Assembly (NCBI GenBank): GCA_004352715.1
Contig: SCFE01000074.1
Location: 1,615,502 to 1,679,501 of the forward strand
Reading direction: 5' to 3'
Length of the DNA: 64,000 nt
Source of the DNA: Hofstenia miamia
Lineage: Eukaryota > Xenacoelomorpha > Acoela
Shown here: positions 47,141-58,468 of the stretch, one piece after another
How positions within the stretch are numbered: the stretch's first letter is position 1
Layout: every line of letters starts with the position of its first letter
The notes under the pieces: model-generated
What the model was told of the DNA's origin: nothing
The model's input: the letters and a program-made list of their open reading frames with translations, nothing else
The model's database searches: none
Made by a program: the position numbers and the translations under genes

Positions 47141-47866
47141 TGATTTATCTTCTATTTGTTGATATCTTTGCTTATTTCAATATATATATATATATATATA
47201 TGATGGATTAAAAATTCGCTTAAAGATAAGCTTTGGCAAATGACAAACTGTTTTCCAAAAACAGTTTTTGACCTAAACTACACTTTTAGTTTCAAGAATA
47301 TCATTCTTTATTCTAAAAACCTATAATTCTGTCAGCAACAATTTCTTAGATGTGAGAGAAACTATTTTCTCAAGAAAGATGTTTTTCAATAGGAAGTTGT
47401 TATCACCTCGTTTTCATTTTTTTTTTGATTTTAATGAATATACTTTCACCTCCCAAATGTGAGAGAACTAAATTATGATCTCATCACCCAAAAGATCTCT
47501 TCTCATCCTTGATGGTTGCTCATCAAACTGTTTTGTAAAACAATCTATATAATGTTAATTTTTAATTACGAATAAATGATGAAAATTTCTACTAAACTGG
47601 TTTTAATTACACTAATTTTAAATGTTCGTGTGTAGATACTAATTCCAAAGTGCAAAATATATATAACAATTCTGAATCAAAATAGAAATTGTATGTTGGC
47701 ATTGCGGTTAAACTCTATAAATCATGAGTTAGTTTGGTATTAAATGTACATTGAAAGCGATTAACAGAATGCTTAAATTTTATTCGCTACTAAACTTATT
47801 GTGAGTTTATTCTTGGCCATTGAGGATTGTAATTTGGCATTGTGCATTAACAACCAAATCAAATCA

Positions 47867-48501
47867 ATGGCTGAAGAACAATTGCGTCGCATTGAACGCC
47901 TCCAGAAAACATACTCAAAAGGTACGCCTTTTTCTTCAAATCTTTTCTTGTTTGAACATTTCCTATACATTGAAAAACTTGTCTAACACAGAATGCTTTT
48001 GATTGTCATTTTGACATTTTGATTTCATATATTTTAGCGTATGTAATCAATCGGTTACATGGTGATCCCTCTAGTCAACAATCTGCATCTACCATTGTCA
48101 ATTTAGATAAATCATTAACACCACCTCAACATACACAAAGTAGTTTAAAGTCCGAATCGCCGAAGCAAACTACGCCCCTGGGAAGGAATTCTATAGTCGA
48201 TGAAGAAGAATTAGTTGAGAACATAATATACGCACCGCCGCTACCAAAAGCAAATCACCAAGTAATTACCTCTCTTCCAGAATTCAAAATCCATAAAAAA
48301 GTGGACAATCCAACCAAGTCAAAGCTAGAGGAAGAATACATTGATGATGAGGATATTTGCTCATCCAACTACATAAGTGCTCCACTTGTGTATCCCAAAC
48401 CCAATCGCGATCCTTCACCAGATACATCAAAGGCATTTGTTGAAATGAAAGATGTTGAAATCGATGTCTCACTCAGGAAAACCACTGTATCCCCACCTAA
48501 G
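47867..48501 (+). CDS. Unidentified host gene, first two exons
   Basis: Exon 1 from ATG at 47867 to 47921 encodes MAEEQLRRIERLQKTYSK. Its frame is open upstream to another ATG at 47801, so that start is possible. Exon 2, 48038-48501, continues after a TTTTAG acceptor (phase 1) with AYVINRLHGDPSSQQSAS. It stays hydrophilic and Ser/Pro/Glu-rich (EEELVENIIYAPPLPKANHQ, EEEYIDDEDICSSNYISAPL) to a GTTTGC donor in phase 0. The charged helical start and disordered body suggest a cytoplasmic or nuclear scaffold protein. No family is recognised. Possible terminal exons in phase 0 are near 49448 (after TTTTAG) or 49490 (after CCACAG), both uncertain. Confidence 0.6.
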
Positions 48502-50949
48502 GTTTGCTTGCGTTATGTGAATGGTCTATGGAATTATAATTATTGTAATGAAATTCCTTTGTTAAAGTATTGTTTTACGTATATTTCATTTGATGTTTGC
48601 TTAATTTGTGCGTCATTCAATTGTTTGTTTTTCTGACTAGTAAGTATCTTGTTTTCTCATTCAATTAATGCACATTTTTTGTGTTTATATAAAACATGTT
48701 ATAACCATCATAATTAAACCTTAAATTGCCTGTCATTTTCTCCAAGTCTATTATGAAATTTTGAAATAGTGAAATATCCCTGAAGTACTTGAAAAGTTTC
48801 ACTATCTTACAATGTAAATTAGTTTCATACCTAATGTTCAGATAATAGGAGGCTTAAAGTTCCTGATAGCAACATCTAGCCTTAACTGCATATTTTTATG
48901 TTGATTTACCACCCAGAATTCGGAAATTGTTATAGCAGTGTGTTTGATTTAATACACACAACTATCATTATAGAATTCTCCACGTCTTTGAATAGTCGAA
49001 TTTTATCGAATTTCATCATATACAGTATAATAATCAACATACAATTGTTGGCGAGTCACTTAATTCTAGATAACTTAGTTTATTGTTGATAACATATTAG
49101 AAAATAAACATGCTCAATCAACAAAATAGATTCCTTTGCTAGAAAACTTAAATAAAACACTGGGCATGTCCAGGGATATACTAGTGTTTTGTGAAGGGGG
49201 GTGCGTTTGCTAAAAATATTTGTGCCCGATTATCCCCCGTACCGGAAATTCACCCGTTAGTTGAATATAGACGGGTGGTCTAAATTGAGTGATTTTCTAA
49301 GTCTGACTAAAATATGTAAGGTATCTTATATTTTATAATCAAATGTAAATATATTTAAAAAAACTTTAAGAGAAACATGTACAAAACACAAATCTTCAAA
49401 TAAGTTCCTGTGAAAATATTGTGTCCGTGCCCACCCGATCTATTTTAGAAGACACGGGAGACGTTGTCTTCATGATTGCTGCCCACAGGTTTCGGGTCGC
49501 CCGCAAAACTCTAGGATATATTCCCGAAAATGTAAACTTTATGCTAAAATCAAAGATACAATGTTGTTCTAAATTTGTAAGTTCTTTATTTGAAAAAGAT
49601 GTGTTTGCTCTGTTAATTTTTTTTCTACCTACGCAAATATTTTTAGGTGTAGTGCACTTAAGTATTCGTTTGAATAAGCACCTTTGTCTCATTCTAAGTT
49701 AGGTACGCACGTTTAATATTTGTTCAATGCTTGTTTTAGATGACAATGTTGCATTTTTGCATCTCAATTTTGTTTTTTACTTCAACAAATCTCCACTTGG
49801 AAACCATAGCTGTTCATTACAAAATACTAACATTATCAAAAATATTAAACATTTTTCTTCGAATAAATACTTAGTGCAAAAATGAGGTTTTCAGACTAAG
49901 TTAACTGTAACCCTAGCTACAACTCTAATTTTAATGCTAGAGCTACCCTTAATGGAAGTTTTATGGTAATCATCAGTACCAGGTTCAGGGTAAATTTTTT
50001 TTAAGTATTTGATTTTTAGTTCAAGTCATAAATAAATATTTATTTAAAATTATAACAATGTTCCAGCATGATTCATTTGCCCGTCTAAGGCTCAACTTAT
50101 AATGTAAAATTATATAAAACAAACTATTTTTAATTTAATTCTTAGCATGTCAATATAATTGAATTTGTGAAGAATAGCTTTTGAGTTTCAACATTTTGGT
50201 GACTGTATAAAAAATATTTGCAGGCTTCTTCAAAATATACATCAGCATTCCATCTACTATGTTTGTTGCTGCGATTCCTCAAAAATGACTTTGTATTGTA
50301 TGTTTATTAATATATAATGTAGCAATATTTATTTATATTTGAAACATATTTGGGATAATATTATTTTTCAATTATTATAATGAATTTTTATATGCCAAAT
50401 TTCAATTATAATCAAATGGCAATGGCACTAATGCACATGTATTGTTTTTTATGAAAATCTATATATTTTGAAGCAAATCATTGTTCCATCTTCAAAATGT
50501 TGTTTCTTTTCACATTTCACTGAAACGTGGGTGGAATACTATTATTTGCATAAAAACTAAATTTGCCTATATTTTTATATTTTATCGAAATGAGTTAGTT
50601 TCATTTCAAAGCCCTTTAAAATTACGAACTTCATTGACGAACAATCACCATCATTGAGAAGTGCATATTTTCGAATCTTAGAAAAGAAACTATATGCTGT
50701 AAAACATGCATTATCACTTTTTACAAATCTAATTTTGAACACGTGTTTTATAGTGAAAGAATTTTAAATGCTATTTATAGTTTAATATTATTTAAATGCA
50801 AATAAATCCCAATTCAGTTGTGAATCATTAATTAACTGAAAATCTAATTGCATTATTCGTTTGCATTATGTATTTTAAATAGAAGATGCATTCTGCTCAT
50901 GAGCCCTTTTTCTTTGAAGTAAATCCAGATCCTAAAACATTTCTATATT

Positions 50950-50988
<39 letters not shown>

Positions 50989-51637
50989 ATTTTGTAATCA
51001 GTTTTATGAAAAAAAAATTTTTTTAAACCAATTCAGTGACATACGATGTAATAGTATTTATTGAATTGCTATCCACTCTCAATTTATAATGGAAGCATAA
51101 CTTACAAATGCCCTTAACAAGCAGTTAACTAAAAAATAGTCTTTTTAATTGTGTATTATAGTGTCACATACAAAATGCATAACATTACAATTATTTTTTA
51201 TTATTTTATTTTAGTTAACTTTGTATTGCATGGACATTACGCTTTCAATATTAAAAGTTTTAACTTTTTGCACGGTTTTCTAGTTCACATTACCCTAGTG
51301 CAAAGGCGCTAATCTTTGTGAGCAAATCACCGGAATAGACTTTTTACAATCCTTGAGAATATTTCCACTTTCAAACGGTGTAACTATCTTCACTATTCTA
51401 ACCTCTAATGGAAAAACGCACTACTTGACAAAAATGAAAAGCTCGAGTTTTTTGCATTAATCGGTATGCCGAAGGTTGTTTTATCATTATATAATTAAAT
51501 GTTTTCAAGAATCCTGCTAATTTCTTAGATAATAAAAGCATATACCCTAACTTCATTATCTACAATAAGTTTAAAGGAAAAGCGTTCTACGTGAGCAATA
51601 ATGCTTTCCAAGCATACTACAATGGCGGTATGCCAGT

Positions 51638-51678
<41 letters not shown>

Positions 51679-52365
51679 TTATTCAAACAGAAGTTTTCCA
51701 AGAACTAGTGCGGGAAAAAAATTCTCTAAATTTATGCATAATAGCTGTCAATTTTACTTCTATGAATTTACAATATTTTCACGATGTCTACAGAATTTAA
51801 GCCTACCATTGCTAAAATCACTATGCTTAATAATTTGAAACTTGTCTTAAGAAATTCTACAAATCGACAAAATATTATTAATAGTGCTTGGGTAATATCC
51901 TCGAGATCTTTAAATGGAATTGATTTATTAAATAACTCTAATAAAATATTAAAAAATAGGTTTTTTGTTCCTTTGAGACTATAGAGAGATGAATTCCTGA
52001 CTATTGTTTTGAACTACGTGTATTTTAAAACTAAATGGAAAAACACAAAGATTAAGTGCAAAAAATCGAAATCCTACCCAAATACGATTTCATTCGGATG
52101 ATGTAACCGCAGAAATAATTATTCGGATTATTTGTCCCATGGCACAGGATAATCATGATTATTTTCTGGGAATTAGGTGTCGGCTTAGAAATAAGTACAA
52201 AATGAGATTGAAATTAACAATTGTGACATAAAACATCATTCAAAGTAGTTGTTTGGTACGGTGGAGCTTGAGTATTTGAAATTTTATTTCAGTCAGTTTG
52301 GATTTCAATACTGCAATGAACGGCTATATATTCTCTGTTTTTAATTGCAAAATATATTTTAGAAG
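48502..52365. other. Stretch between the two plus-strand genes
   Basis: Mostly AT-rich. A GC-richer patch at 49420-49560 has protein-like frames on both strands (plus strand EDTGDVVFMIAAHRFRVARK) that I cannot assign. It may hold an exon of the upstream gene. 51520-51640 reads FIIYNKFKGKAFYVSNNAFQ and runs into a TA repeat; 51784-51984 is another unassigned open stretch. Dinucleotide TA runs are at 50956-50984 and 51640-51674. Confidence 0.4.
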
Positions 52366-52520
52366 ATGCTTCTGTACTCGTGCATTGCAACTTCATCGTG
52401 TATACTCGTAGACTGTGTGCAGGGAAACACTGATCACAACTTTAGAGAGGTAATCCATTCCATGATTCCAAATCTGCAACTTGATCAGTTCGACAAAAAA
52501 ATCACTTACAGTGGAAATCA
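52366..52520 (+). CDS. VAMP7: VAMP7 exon 1
   Basis: Encodes residues 1-51 plus two bases of codon 52, ending KKITYSGN and CA before GTAAGC. Covers the first strands and helix of the longin domain. The start is chosen because the preceding TTTTAG splice-like motif blocks upstream extension and the N-terminus aligns with other VAMP7 proteins at Met1. Confidence 0.93.
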
Positions 52521-55500
52521 GTAAGCATTCTTTTGACTTATTTCTCATAATGTATTTTGAGGCTGGTATTGCCAATTGTGTCAAATAAAGTTCTCATACG
52601 AAAATGTACTTGAATGAAATTTCACAGATTTGTTAAACACTTTTCTCAGAGAGGTTTTTTACAAGTGTATTTAGTACTCAATAAACATATAAGTAGCTCA
52701 CATCTAATTAATATGCATACATTTTGCATAATTGAATGTCTTCTCATTTTTTCTCTAAGGTTACGTAGAGAGCATGTTTAATTTTTAATTAGTTTAATGG
52801 ATGAGATTTTTTACCCAAACTTTCTGTTGAATATATATATTGGAGATCTACCTTTTTATTAAAAAATGTTATAACGCTGTGCAAATAGTATTGCGCAATC
52901 GCATTTAATAATAGCAAGTAACAAATTCAATTTACAGGCATTGACTAAATTTCCAATAAAATTTGAAAATAATTTCATTTATTGGATCCTTAGACTGATT
53001 TATGTAGAAGAGTTTTCAAACATATTTTTTGGAAGATGTCCAACACTTTCATTCATAAATTTACACAGTTCTTTGTTATACATTGACATTGTTTAGTAGA
53101 CGTTTTTCAAAACTTTTTGAATTGTCAACTTTTAGTTTGTTTTTTTTGTCAGGAAAAGCGCTGACCATGCTCTTTTTAATCAGTGTTTTCTTCAAACAAC
53201 TTCAAATAAAACTGTTTGTTCCTGTGCCAAGCGATTGTTTGTTTCCTTTTGTATTTTGAAATAGCTTCAAACTATTTATTTTAATATGTATTTGATATTT
53301 ATTGTTTATTCGTAATGAAAATATGGTTGTGATTACATTTTACAACCTATCAAATCTTTCATAACTAAAAGAAAAACGGACTTCTTTTTAGAGTTATAAC
53401 ATCTCTTTAAATGATGAAACTTATCAATGTTTCGTTAGTTTATAATGCTGTTTCACTATTTGAAGATGTGGTTTTAATCTTTTTTCAATCATCTCATTCG
53501 TCTTCTAAGCAGGGTTGACATGTTTTCGCTGTTTAAAACACTGTTTAAAACAACAGTTTTTTGTAGTGTTCTTTTAAATGTTTTTTTTAATTTGTATAGG
53601 AAAGTTTGGAAAATAATTTTTGTGCTTCGTCCATTCTTACTTTTAAAACTGATATTCTACCGAAAGATAGCAAAGCTTGCGTTTTTTTACGAAAAATGTT
53701 GATAAATTTATCGTAATTCAATGTTTGCTACTATATATGTTTTCAGCAAGATTTTCGTATCTTGAGCTGGTGTGATCTAAAGCCAAAAAAACATTGTTTT
53801 AAACATTTAAAACGTTTTTTTGTAAAAAAACCACTTTGCCAACCCTACTTCTATGCGACCTTTTTACTATGGTTCTGTGGACTTCACACAGTCCCATGGG
53901 ATTAAATATTTCAGTAGGACTGAGACTAGGATGAACCTAGAACCATTAATAAATCAACTGGGACTACAGATTTCAGAATTATAAAAATCATTTTGTAAAC
54001 TTTGTTAATAATAGAAGTTATACGTGGTGTCAATGTGACTAAGGGACTAAAATTTTTCATTTGACGAAGCTAGATCAAATCCAAAAGGAGTGGAACCAAT
54101 AATATTCTGACTTTAGTTATTCAATTAAGCTCCTAATGCTTATTGTGTTTGAATTGCCACCTGAAAAAGTAATTTTGAAAAATTCGAGTCTATATTTTAA
54201 ATGTTGACTTCAGCTTAGAATGTTTTGCATCTAAGAACCTTTGATTCAATAATTTGCTAAGATGATTTATATATTCAGGTGTCAACATTTGTTCTTTTCA
54301 TGGCTTATTTTGACTAATGGAACAATTTAAAAACGACTAGTAAAGGACTGTTTTGTTGTCAGACATGAAATTAACAATCCTATATATTTTGACAGATTTG
54401 AAAATTCAAAAAATCAATTCGTTGAATTATTTTTAAGTACCTTTTACGTGCTTTAAGTGCAAGCTTGTTAGTTTTCTCTGTACTCTTGTGAAAATTGTTA
54501 AATTTTTTCCATACAATGTAATGGCTTGAATATAATTCATTATCAATTGTTCTCTATGTGAAACACTTCAAATCTAACAATGGATTTGATAAACAATTTC
54601 GTTTACACATTATTGTTAAATTTAAATTCTTTGTGTAATGAAAATTTAATAATTACGTATTTACTTATTTTTATATGCGTAATCGACTTCTGATTTTTTG
54701 GTAAGACCATTCTAAATAGCAATTGGGGCTGTTGTTTAGGTATTTATTTCACACTCTCATTCACAGAGACATTGCGTACATATGCGCCGCAGATAAAGAG
54801 CTGGGCTACACTAACCCATATAAGTTTTTGAATGAGATTAAGTCTCGGTTTGGTGAATCCAGTCTTATTGTCAGAGCTCAACACGCCTCCGAGTTTGATT
54901 TTACACGTGAATTTCAATCTGTTCTTGATCATAATATGGTTAGATTTATATTTTACATTTCTTTTATTATATATATATTAGAGAGTGACATCGGCTATCC
55001 AATGATGGCTGCTTTCTCTATGCAAATATTTTCAAGTTAAGTTGGATCGGTCCAACGTGAGAAAGGTTTATCATCTTGGGGAAGGGTTGTCACAAAAATG
55101 GTCAATGGTTAACTCATCGCACGTGAACAGCATGAATATATATATGTGATGCTGACTCTTATTCCTTTGTAATACCTTTAGTTGTTTATTTGACACAATA
55201 TAGTTGCTTTTTATCATTTTCTCAACTAGAAAAAGGAGCTAGTTGAGAATTTAAGCAATTCTAAAAGCATGCAAAACTTACCATGCACTTGTCGTTTTTT
55301 ACGAGGGCATAGAATACGTCCTACAGATCAACGAAATCTGATTTATGAGCACCATAAATGATCTCATATATTATACTAAAAATTCCGTCATTAATATCCA
55401 AAGAATTCATTAAGCATTTCTATTCTAAAAGTAACACTTGCCCATTTAGAAATTTTTTAGATTTATTTGACACAAATTGTTGACATGTTGATGACGTCCT

Positions 55501-58320
55501 ACTGGTTCCCCTGTTGACAATGCCCCCAAATGCCAGATCCGTTTACAGCCCTACACTAGACAAGTGTGCTTTGCAGTAGACGTTTTCGACTTCTCCAAAA
55601 TTGATAGCTAGATATTAGTGTATATTTTGGCTTCTGGGTGCATAACTCTCAAACCAGAATCGTCAGTAGCAACTTATTTTACAGCAAAGTTTGGGCCGCT
55701 AGACAGTTCTGTGATTATTGAAATGCTAGTTAATGATTGGCCATCATGGGCCAATTCTCACCTTTCATCTTCTTCAATGACAACATTGTCCTTTGTATTG
55801 GAAAATACTAAATTTTTGAAATATTTTTACAAAAATATATTTATAAATCTTACCATTCTTGTTTTTAAATTTTACTTTTGCAAATTGAACTTTGCTTAAA
55901 AAATTCTATTTGGGTTGAATTACAAGCATGTATTTAGCAAGAGTATTCCAGTTACAGTGGATTTGGCAACATCAGCGTCCAAGTGCAGGAAGTGAAGAAC
56001 ATCATGAACGAAAACATTGAGAAAGTTTTGCAACGTGGCGCAAATCTTGAAGAACTACTTGATGCAACATCGATTCTGGAGGATTCCGTATGTCATTTTA
56101 TATTATCATGAGATTCGATTCTGGAGGATTCCGTATGTCATTTTATATTATCATGAGATTCGATTCTGGAGGATTCCGTATGTCATTTTATTTTATCATG
56201 AGATTCGATTCTGGAGGATTCCGTATGTCATTTTATATTATCATGAGATTCGATTCTGGAGGATTCCGTATGTCATTTTATTTTATCATGAGATTCGATT
56301 CTGGAGGATTCCGTATGTCATTTTATATTATCATGAGATTCGATTCTGGAGGATTCCGTATGTCATTTTATTTTATCATGAGATTCGATTCTGGAGGATT
56401 CCGTATGTCATTTTATATTATCATGAGATTCGATTCTGGAGGATTCCGTATGTCATTTTATTTTATCATGAGATTCGATTCTGGAGGATTCCGTATGTCA
56501 TTTTATATTATCATGAGATTCGATTCTGGAGGATTCCGTATGTCATTTTATTTTATCATGAGATTCGATTCTGGAGGATTCCGTATGTCATTTTATATTA
56601 TCATGAGATTCGATTCTGGAGGATTCCGTATGTCATTTTATTTTATCATGAGATTCGATTCTGGAGGATTCCGTATGTCATTTTATATTATCATGAGATT
56701 CGATTCTGGAGGATTCCGTATGTCATTTTATTTTATCATGAGATTCGATTCTGGAGGATTCCGTATGTCATTTTATATTATCATGAGATTCGATTCTGGA
56801 GGATTCCGTATGTCATTTTATTTTATCATGAGATTCGATTCTGGAGGATTCCGTATGTCATTTTATATTATCATGAGATTCGATTCTGGAGGATTCCGTA
56901 TGTCATTTTATTTTATCATGAGATTCGATTCTGGAGGATTCCGTATGTCATTTTATATTATCATGAGATTCGATTCTGGAGGATTCCGTATGTCATTTTA
57001 TTTTATCATGAGATTCGATTCTGGAGGATTCCGTATGTCATTTTATATTATCATGAGATTCGATTCTGGAGGATTCCGTATGTCATTTTATTTTATCATG
57101 AGATTCGATTCTGGAGGATTCCGTATGTCATTTTATATTATCATGAGATTCGATTCTGGAGGATTCCGTATGTCATTTTATTTTATCATGAGATTCGATT
57201 CTGGAGGATTCCGTATGTCATTTTATATTATCATGAGATTCGATTCTGGAGGATTCCGTATGTCATTTTATTTTATCATGAGATTCGATTCTGGAGGATT
57301 CCGTATGTCATTTTATATTATCATGAGATTCGATTCTGGAGGATTCCGTATATCATTTTATTTTATCATGAGATTCGATTCTGGAAGGATTCCGTATGTC
57401 ATTTTATATTATCATGAGATTCGATTCTGGAGGATTCTGTATGTCATTTTATATTATCATGAGATTCGATTCTGGAGGATTCCGTATGTCATTTTATTTT
57501 ATCATGAGATTCGATTCTGGAGGATTCCGTATGTCATTTTATATTATCATGAGATTCGATTCTGGAGGATTCTGTATGTCATTTTATATTATCATGAGAT
57601 TCGATTCTGGAGGATTCTGTATGTCATTTTATATTATCATAGCTGCTTCATGAGATTATTTTAGAAATTTGCGGTAAGATAGAGATATTTATTTATGCTG
57701 ATGTCTTATAGTCAGTTATATGATGAATGCATTTAAGAGGGATTTAGATTTTAGAATGCATTTTATCCAAGTGCCCCCACCTTTTAAAAACGGTCTAAAT
57801 ATTATATTAAATTGCGGGCTTTTTATGTGATTTTTGGTATAAAAAATATTTTTTAGTGTTTTTCATGCAATAGAAACCATTTTTTTCAAAAAAATGTCTG
57901 CTCTCCCATCATTAAATGTCGTCTTAAAAAGAATTTGTGAAGAGCTTCATAAATTATTGAAATTTTTGCAGCCTATTATTTGATTTTGTATATCTTGCAA
58001 GTATATAATCGCTTTATAGTATTTTTAGGAAAAAAATTTTTTAGGACTCTGCCGGTTTTTATCATAAAATTTTTGCAAGCGAATATAAATTTCATAAAAT
58101 TGAAAATTTTCAAAACTGGGTGAAAATGGCTTTTTGCATTTTTATTAAAATTATTATTTTTTAGGCCATTACCTTCAGAACGCAATCAAAACAGGTTCGG
58201 AAGAAGTACTTTTGGCAAAATATTAAGTATTGGATCATTCTAATAACACTGATTGTAGTGATCATTCTAATAGTTCTGTTGTGGACCTGTACCATTCCCA
58301 TCTTTTGTCACAACAAGTAG
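52366..58320 (+). CDS. VAMP7: VAMP7-type longin R-SNARE, complete, four exons
   Basis: Exons 52366-52520, 54740-54938, 55938-56087 and 58165-58320 join in phases 2, 0 and 0 to 219 codons plus TAG. Human VAMP7 has 220 residues. Residues 1-118 form the longin domain (MLLYSCIATSSCILVD, YLFHTLIHRDIAYICAADKE, NPYKFLNEIKSRFG). Residues ~124-184 form the SNARE helix (VQVQEVKNIMNENIEKVLQR, GANLEELLDATSILEDS) with Arg151 at the zero layer. A hydrophobic anchor spans about residues 190-208 (WIILITLIVVIILIVLLW) before a short luminal tail. In animals VAMP7 drives late-endosome, lysosome and exocytic fusion, and the longin domain folds back to inhibit. TTTTAG lies three bases before ATG, suggesting a 5'UTR intron or trans-splice site. 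Intron 3 begins with a 35-copy repeat of its own donor. Confidence 0.96.
53510..53847. repeat. hAT-type MITE in VAMP7 intron 1
   Basis: The left end is CAGGGTTGACATG and the right end is the inverse of TAGGGTTGGCAAAGTGG, the classic hAT terminus. Flanking eight bases are CTTCTAAG (53502-53509) and CTTCTATG (53848-53855), a target duplication with one mismatch, as expected for hAT. Internal TTTAAAACA repeats occur near both ends. No transposase. Confidence 0.75.
54740..54938 (+). CDS. VAMP7: VAMP7 exon 2
   Basis: Residues 52-118, from YLFHTLIHRD to EFQSVLDHNM, completing the longin domain. The acceptor is TTGTTTAG and the donor ATG|GTTAGA is in phase 0. Confidence 0.95.
55938..56087 (+). CDS. 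VAMP7: VAMP7 exon 3, most of the SNARE motif
   Basis: Residues 119-168, starting QEYSSYSGFGN after GTATTTAG and ending ATSILEDS at TCC|GTATGT. Contains the zero-layer Arg in VLQRGANL. The last 16 coding bases (GATTCTGGAGGATTCC) are the start of the downstream tandem array. Confidence 0.95.
56070..57640 (+). repeat. 35-copy 45-bp tandem array amplifying the VAMP7 exon 3 splice donor
   Basis: The unit is GATTCTGGAGGATTCC (exon end), then GTATGTCATTTTATATTATC, then ATGAGATTC. Unit starts run from 56072 to 57603; spacing is 45 throughout except for one inserted base at about 57385, giving 35 units. The first unit is the real exon/intron junction; 34 more copies follow inside intron 3. All keep GT: 31 as CCGTATGT, one as CCGTATAT, three as CTGTATGT. 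A T/A variant (TTTTATATTA versus TTTTATTTTA) alternates through most of the array, giving a 90-bp super-unit. In the exon's frame each unit contains TGA. The two other frames are open only because 45 is divisible by three. Confidence 0.97.
57641..58164. other. Rest of VAMP7 intron 3
   Basis: After the last unit the sequence reads AGCTGCTTCATGAGATTATT, possibly the original intron continuing from ATGAGATT with a small insertion. The remainder is AT-rich and ends in ATTATTTTTTAG. No feature seen. Confidence 0.6.
58165..58320 (+). CDS. VAMP7: VAMP7 exon 4, membrane anchor
   Basis: Residues 169-219 and TAG: AITFRTQSKQVRKKYFWQN completes the SNARE helix and the basic juxtamembrane stretch, followed by the hydrophobic segment and TCTIPIFCHNK. 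Phase 0 joins only to donor 1 of the array to keep the SNARE heptads intact. Confidence 0.95.
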   Translation, partial: AITFRTQSKQVRKKYFWQNIKYWIILITLIVVIILIVLLWTCTIPIFCHNK

Positions 58321-58462
58321 TTGAATGCAATAGACATCTAGTTTTATGATTTCTCTTTGGTGCTTTGAAGGAATTTATTTTTTGTAATTAAAATATTTTG
58401 ATATTGTACAATTTCAATTGATATTTATTTGTTCCCTATGTTTGTTTTGTCAAAATTATTTT

Positions 58463-58468
58463 AATAAA
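58463..58468 (+). promoter_or_regulatory. Candidate poly(A) signal of VAMP7
   Basis: AATAAA 143 bases after the stop codon, the first canonical signal downstream of VAMP7. Confidence 0.55.

Noticed and set aside
49396-49702. Frames on both strands suggesting a BTB-like or other domain
   Set aside because: The plus-strand GDVVFMIAAHRF stretch superficially resembles a BTB start, but the rest does not follow the fold and the minus strand is equally open.
55618-55899. A 93-codon open stretch in VAMP7 intron 2
   Set aside because: It has some protein-like residues, but exons 2 and 3 join perfectly without it and an insertion here would disrupt the longin-SNARE linker. It may be an old insertion fragment.
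56070-57640. CRISPR-like array
   Set aside because: Units are directly adjacent with no unique spacers, and the context is an animal intron.
56017-57664. Long open frames of 466 and 524 codons made of 15-residue repeats
   Set aside because: They arise because the 45-bp unit is divisible by three and lacks stops in two frames. They overlap the VAMP7 exon 3 donor array in the wrong frames and have no start context or domain. They are not genes.
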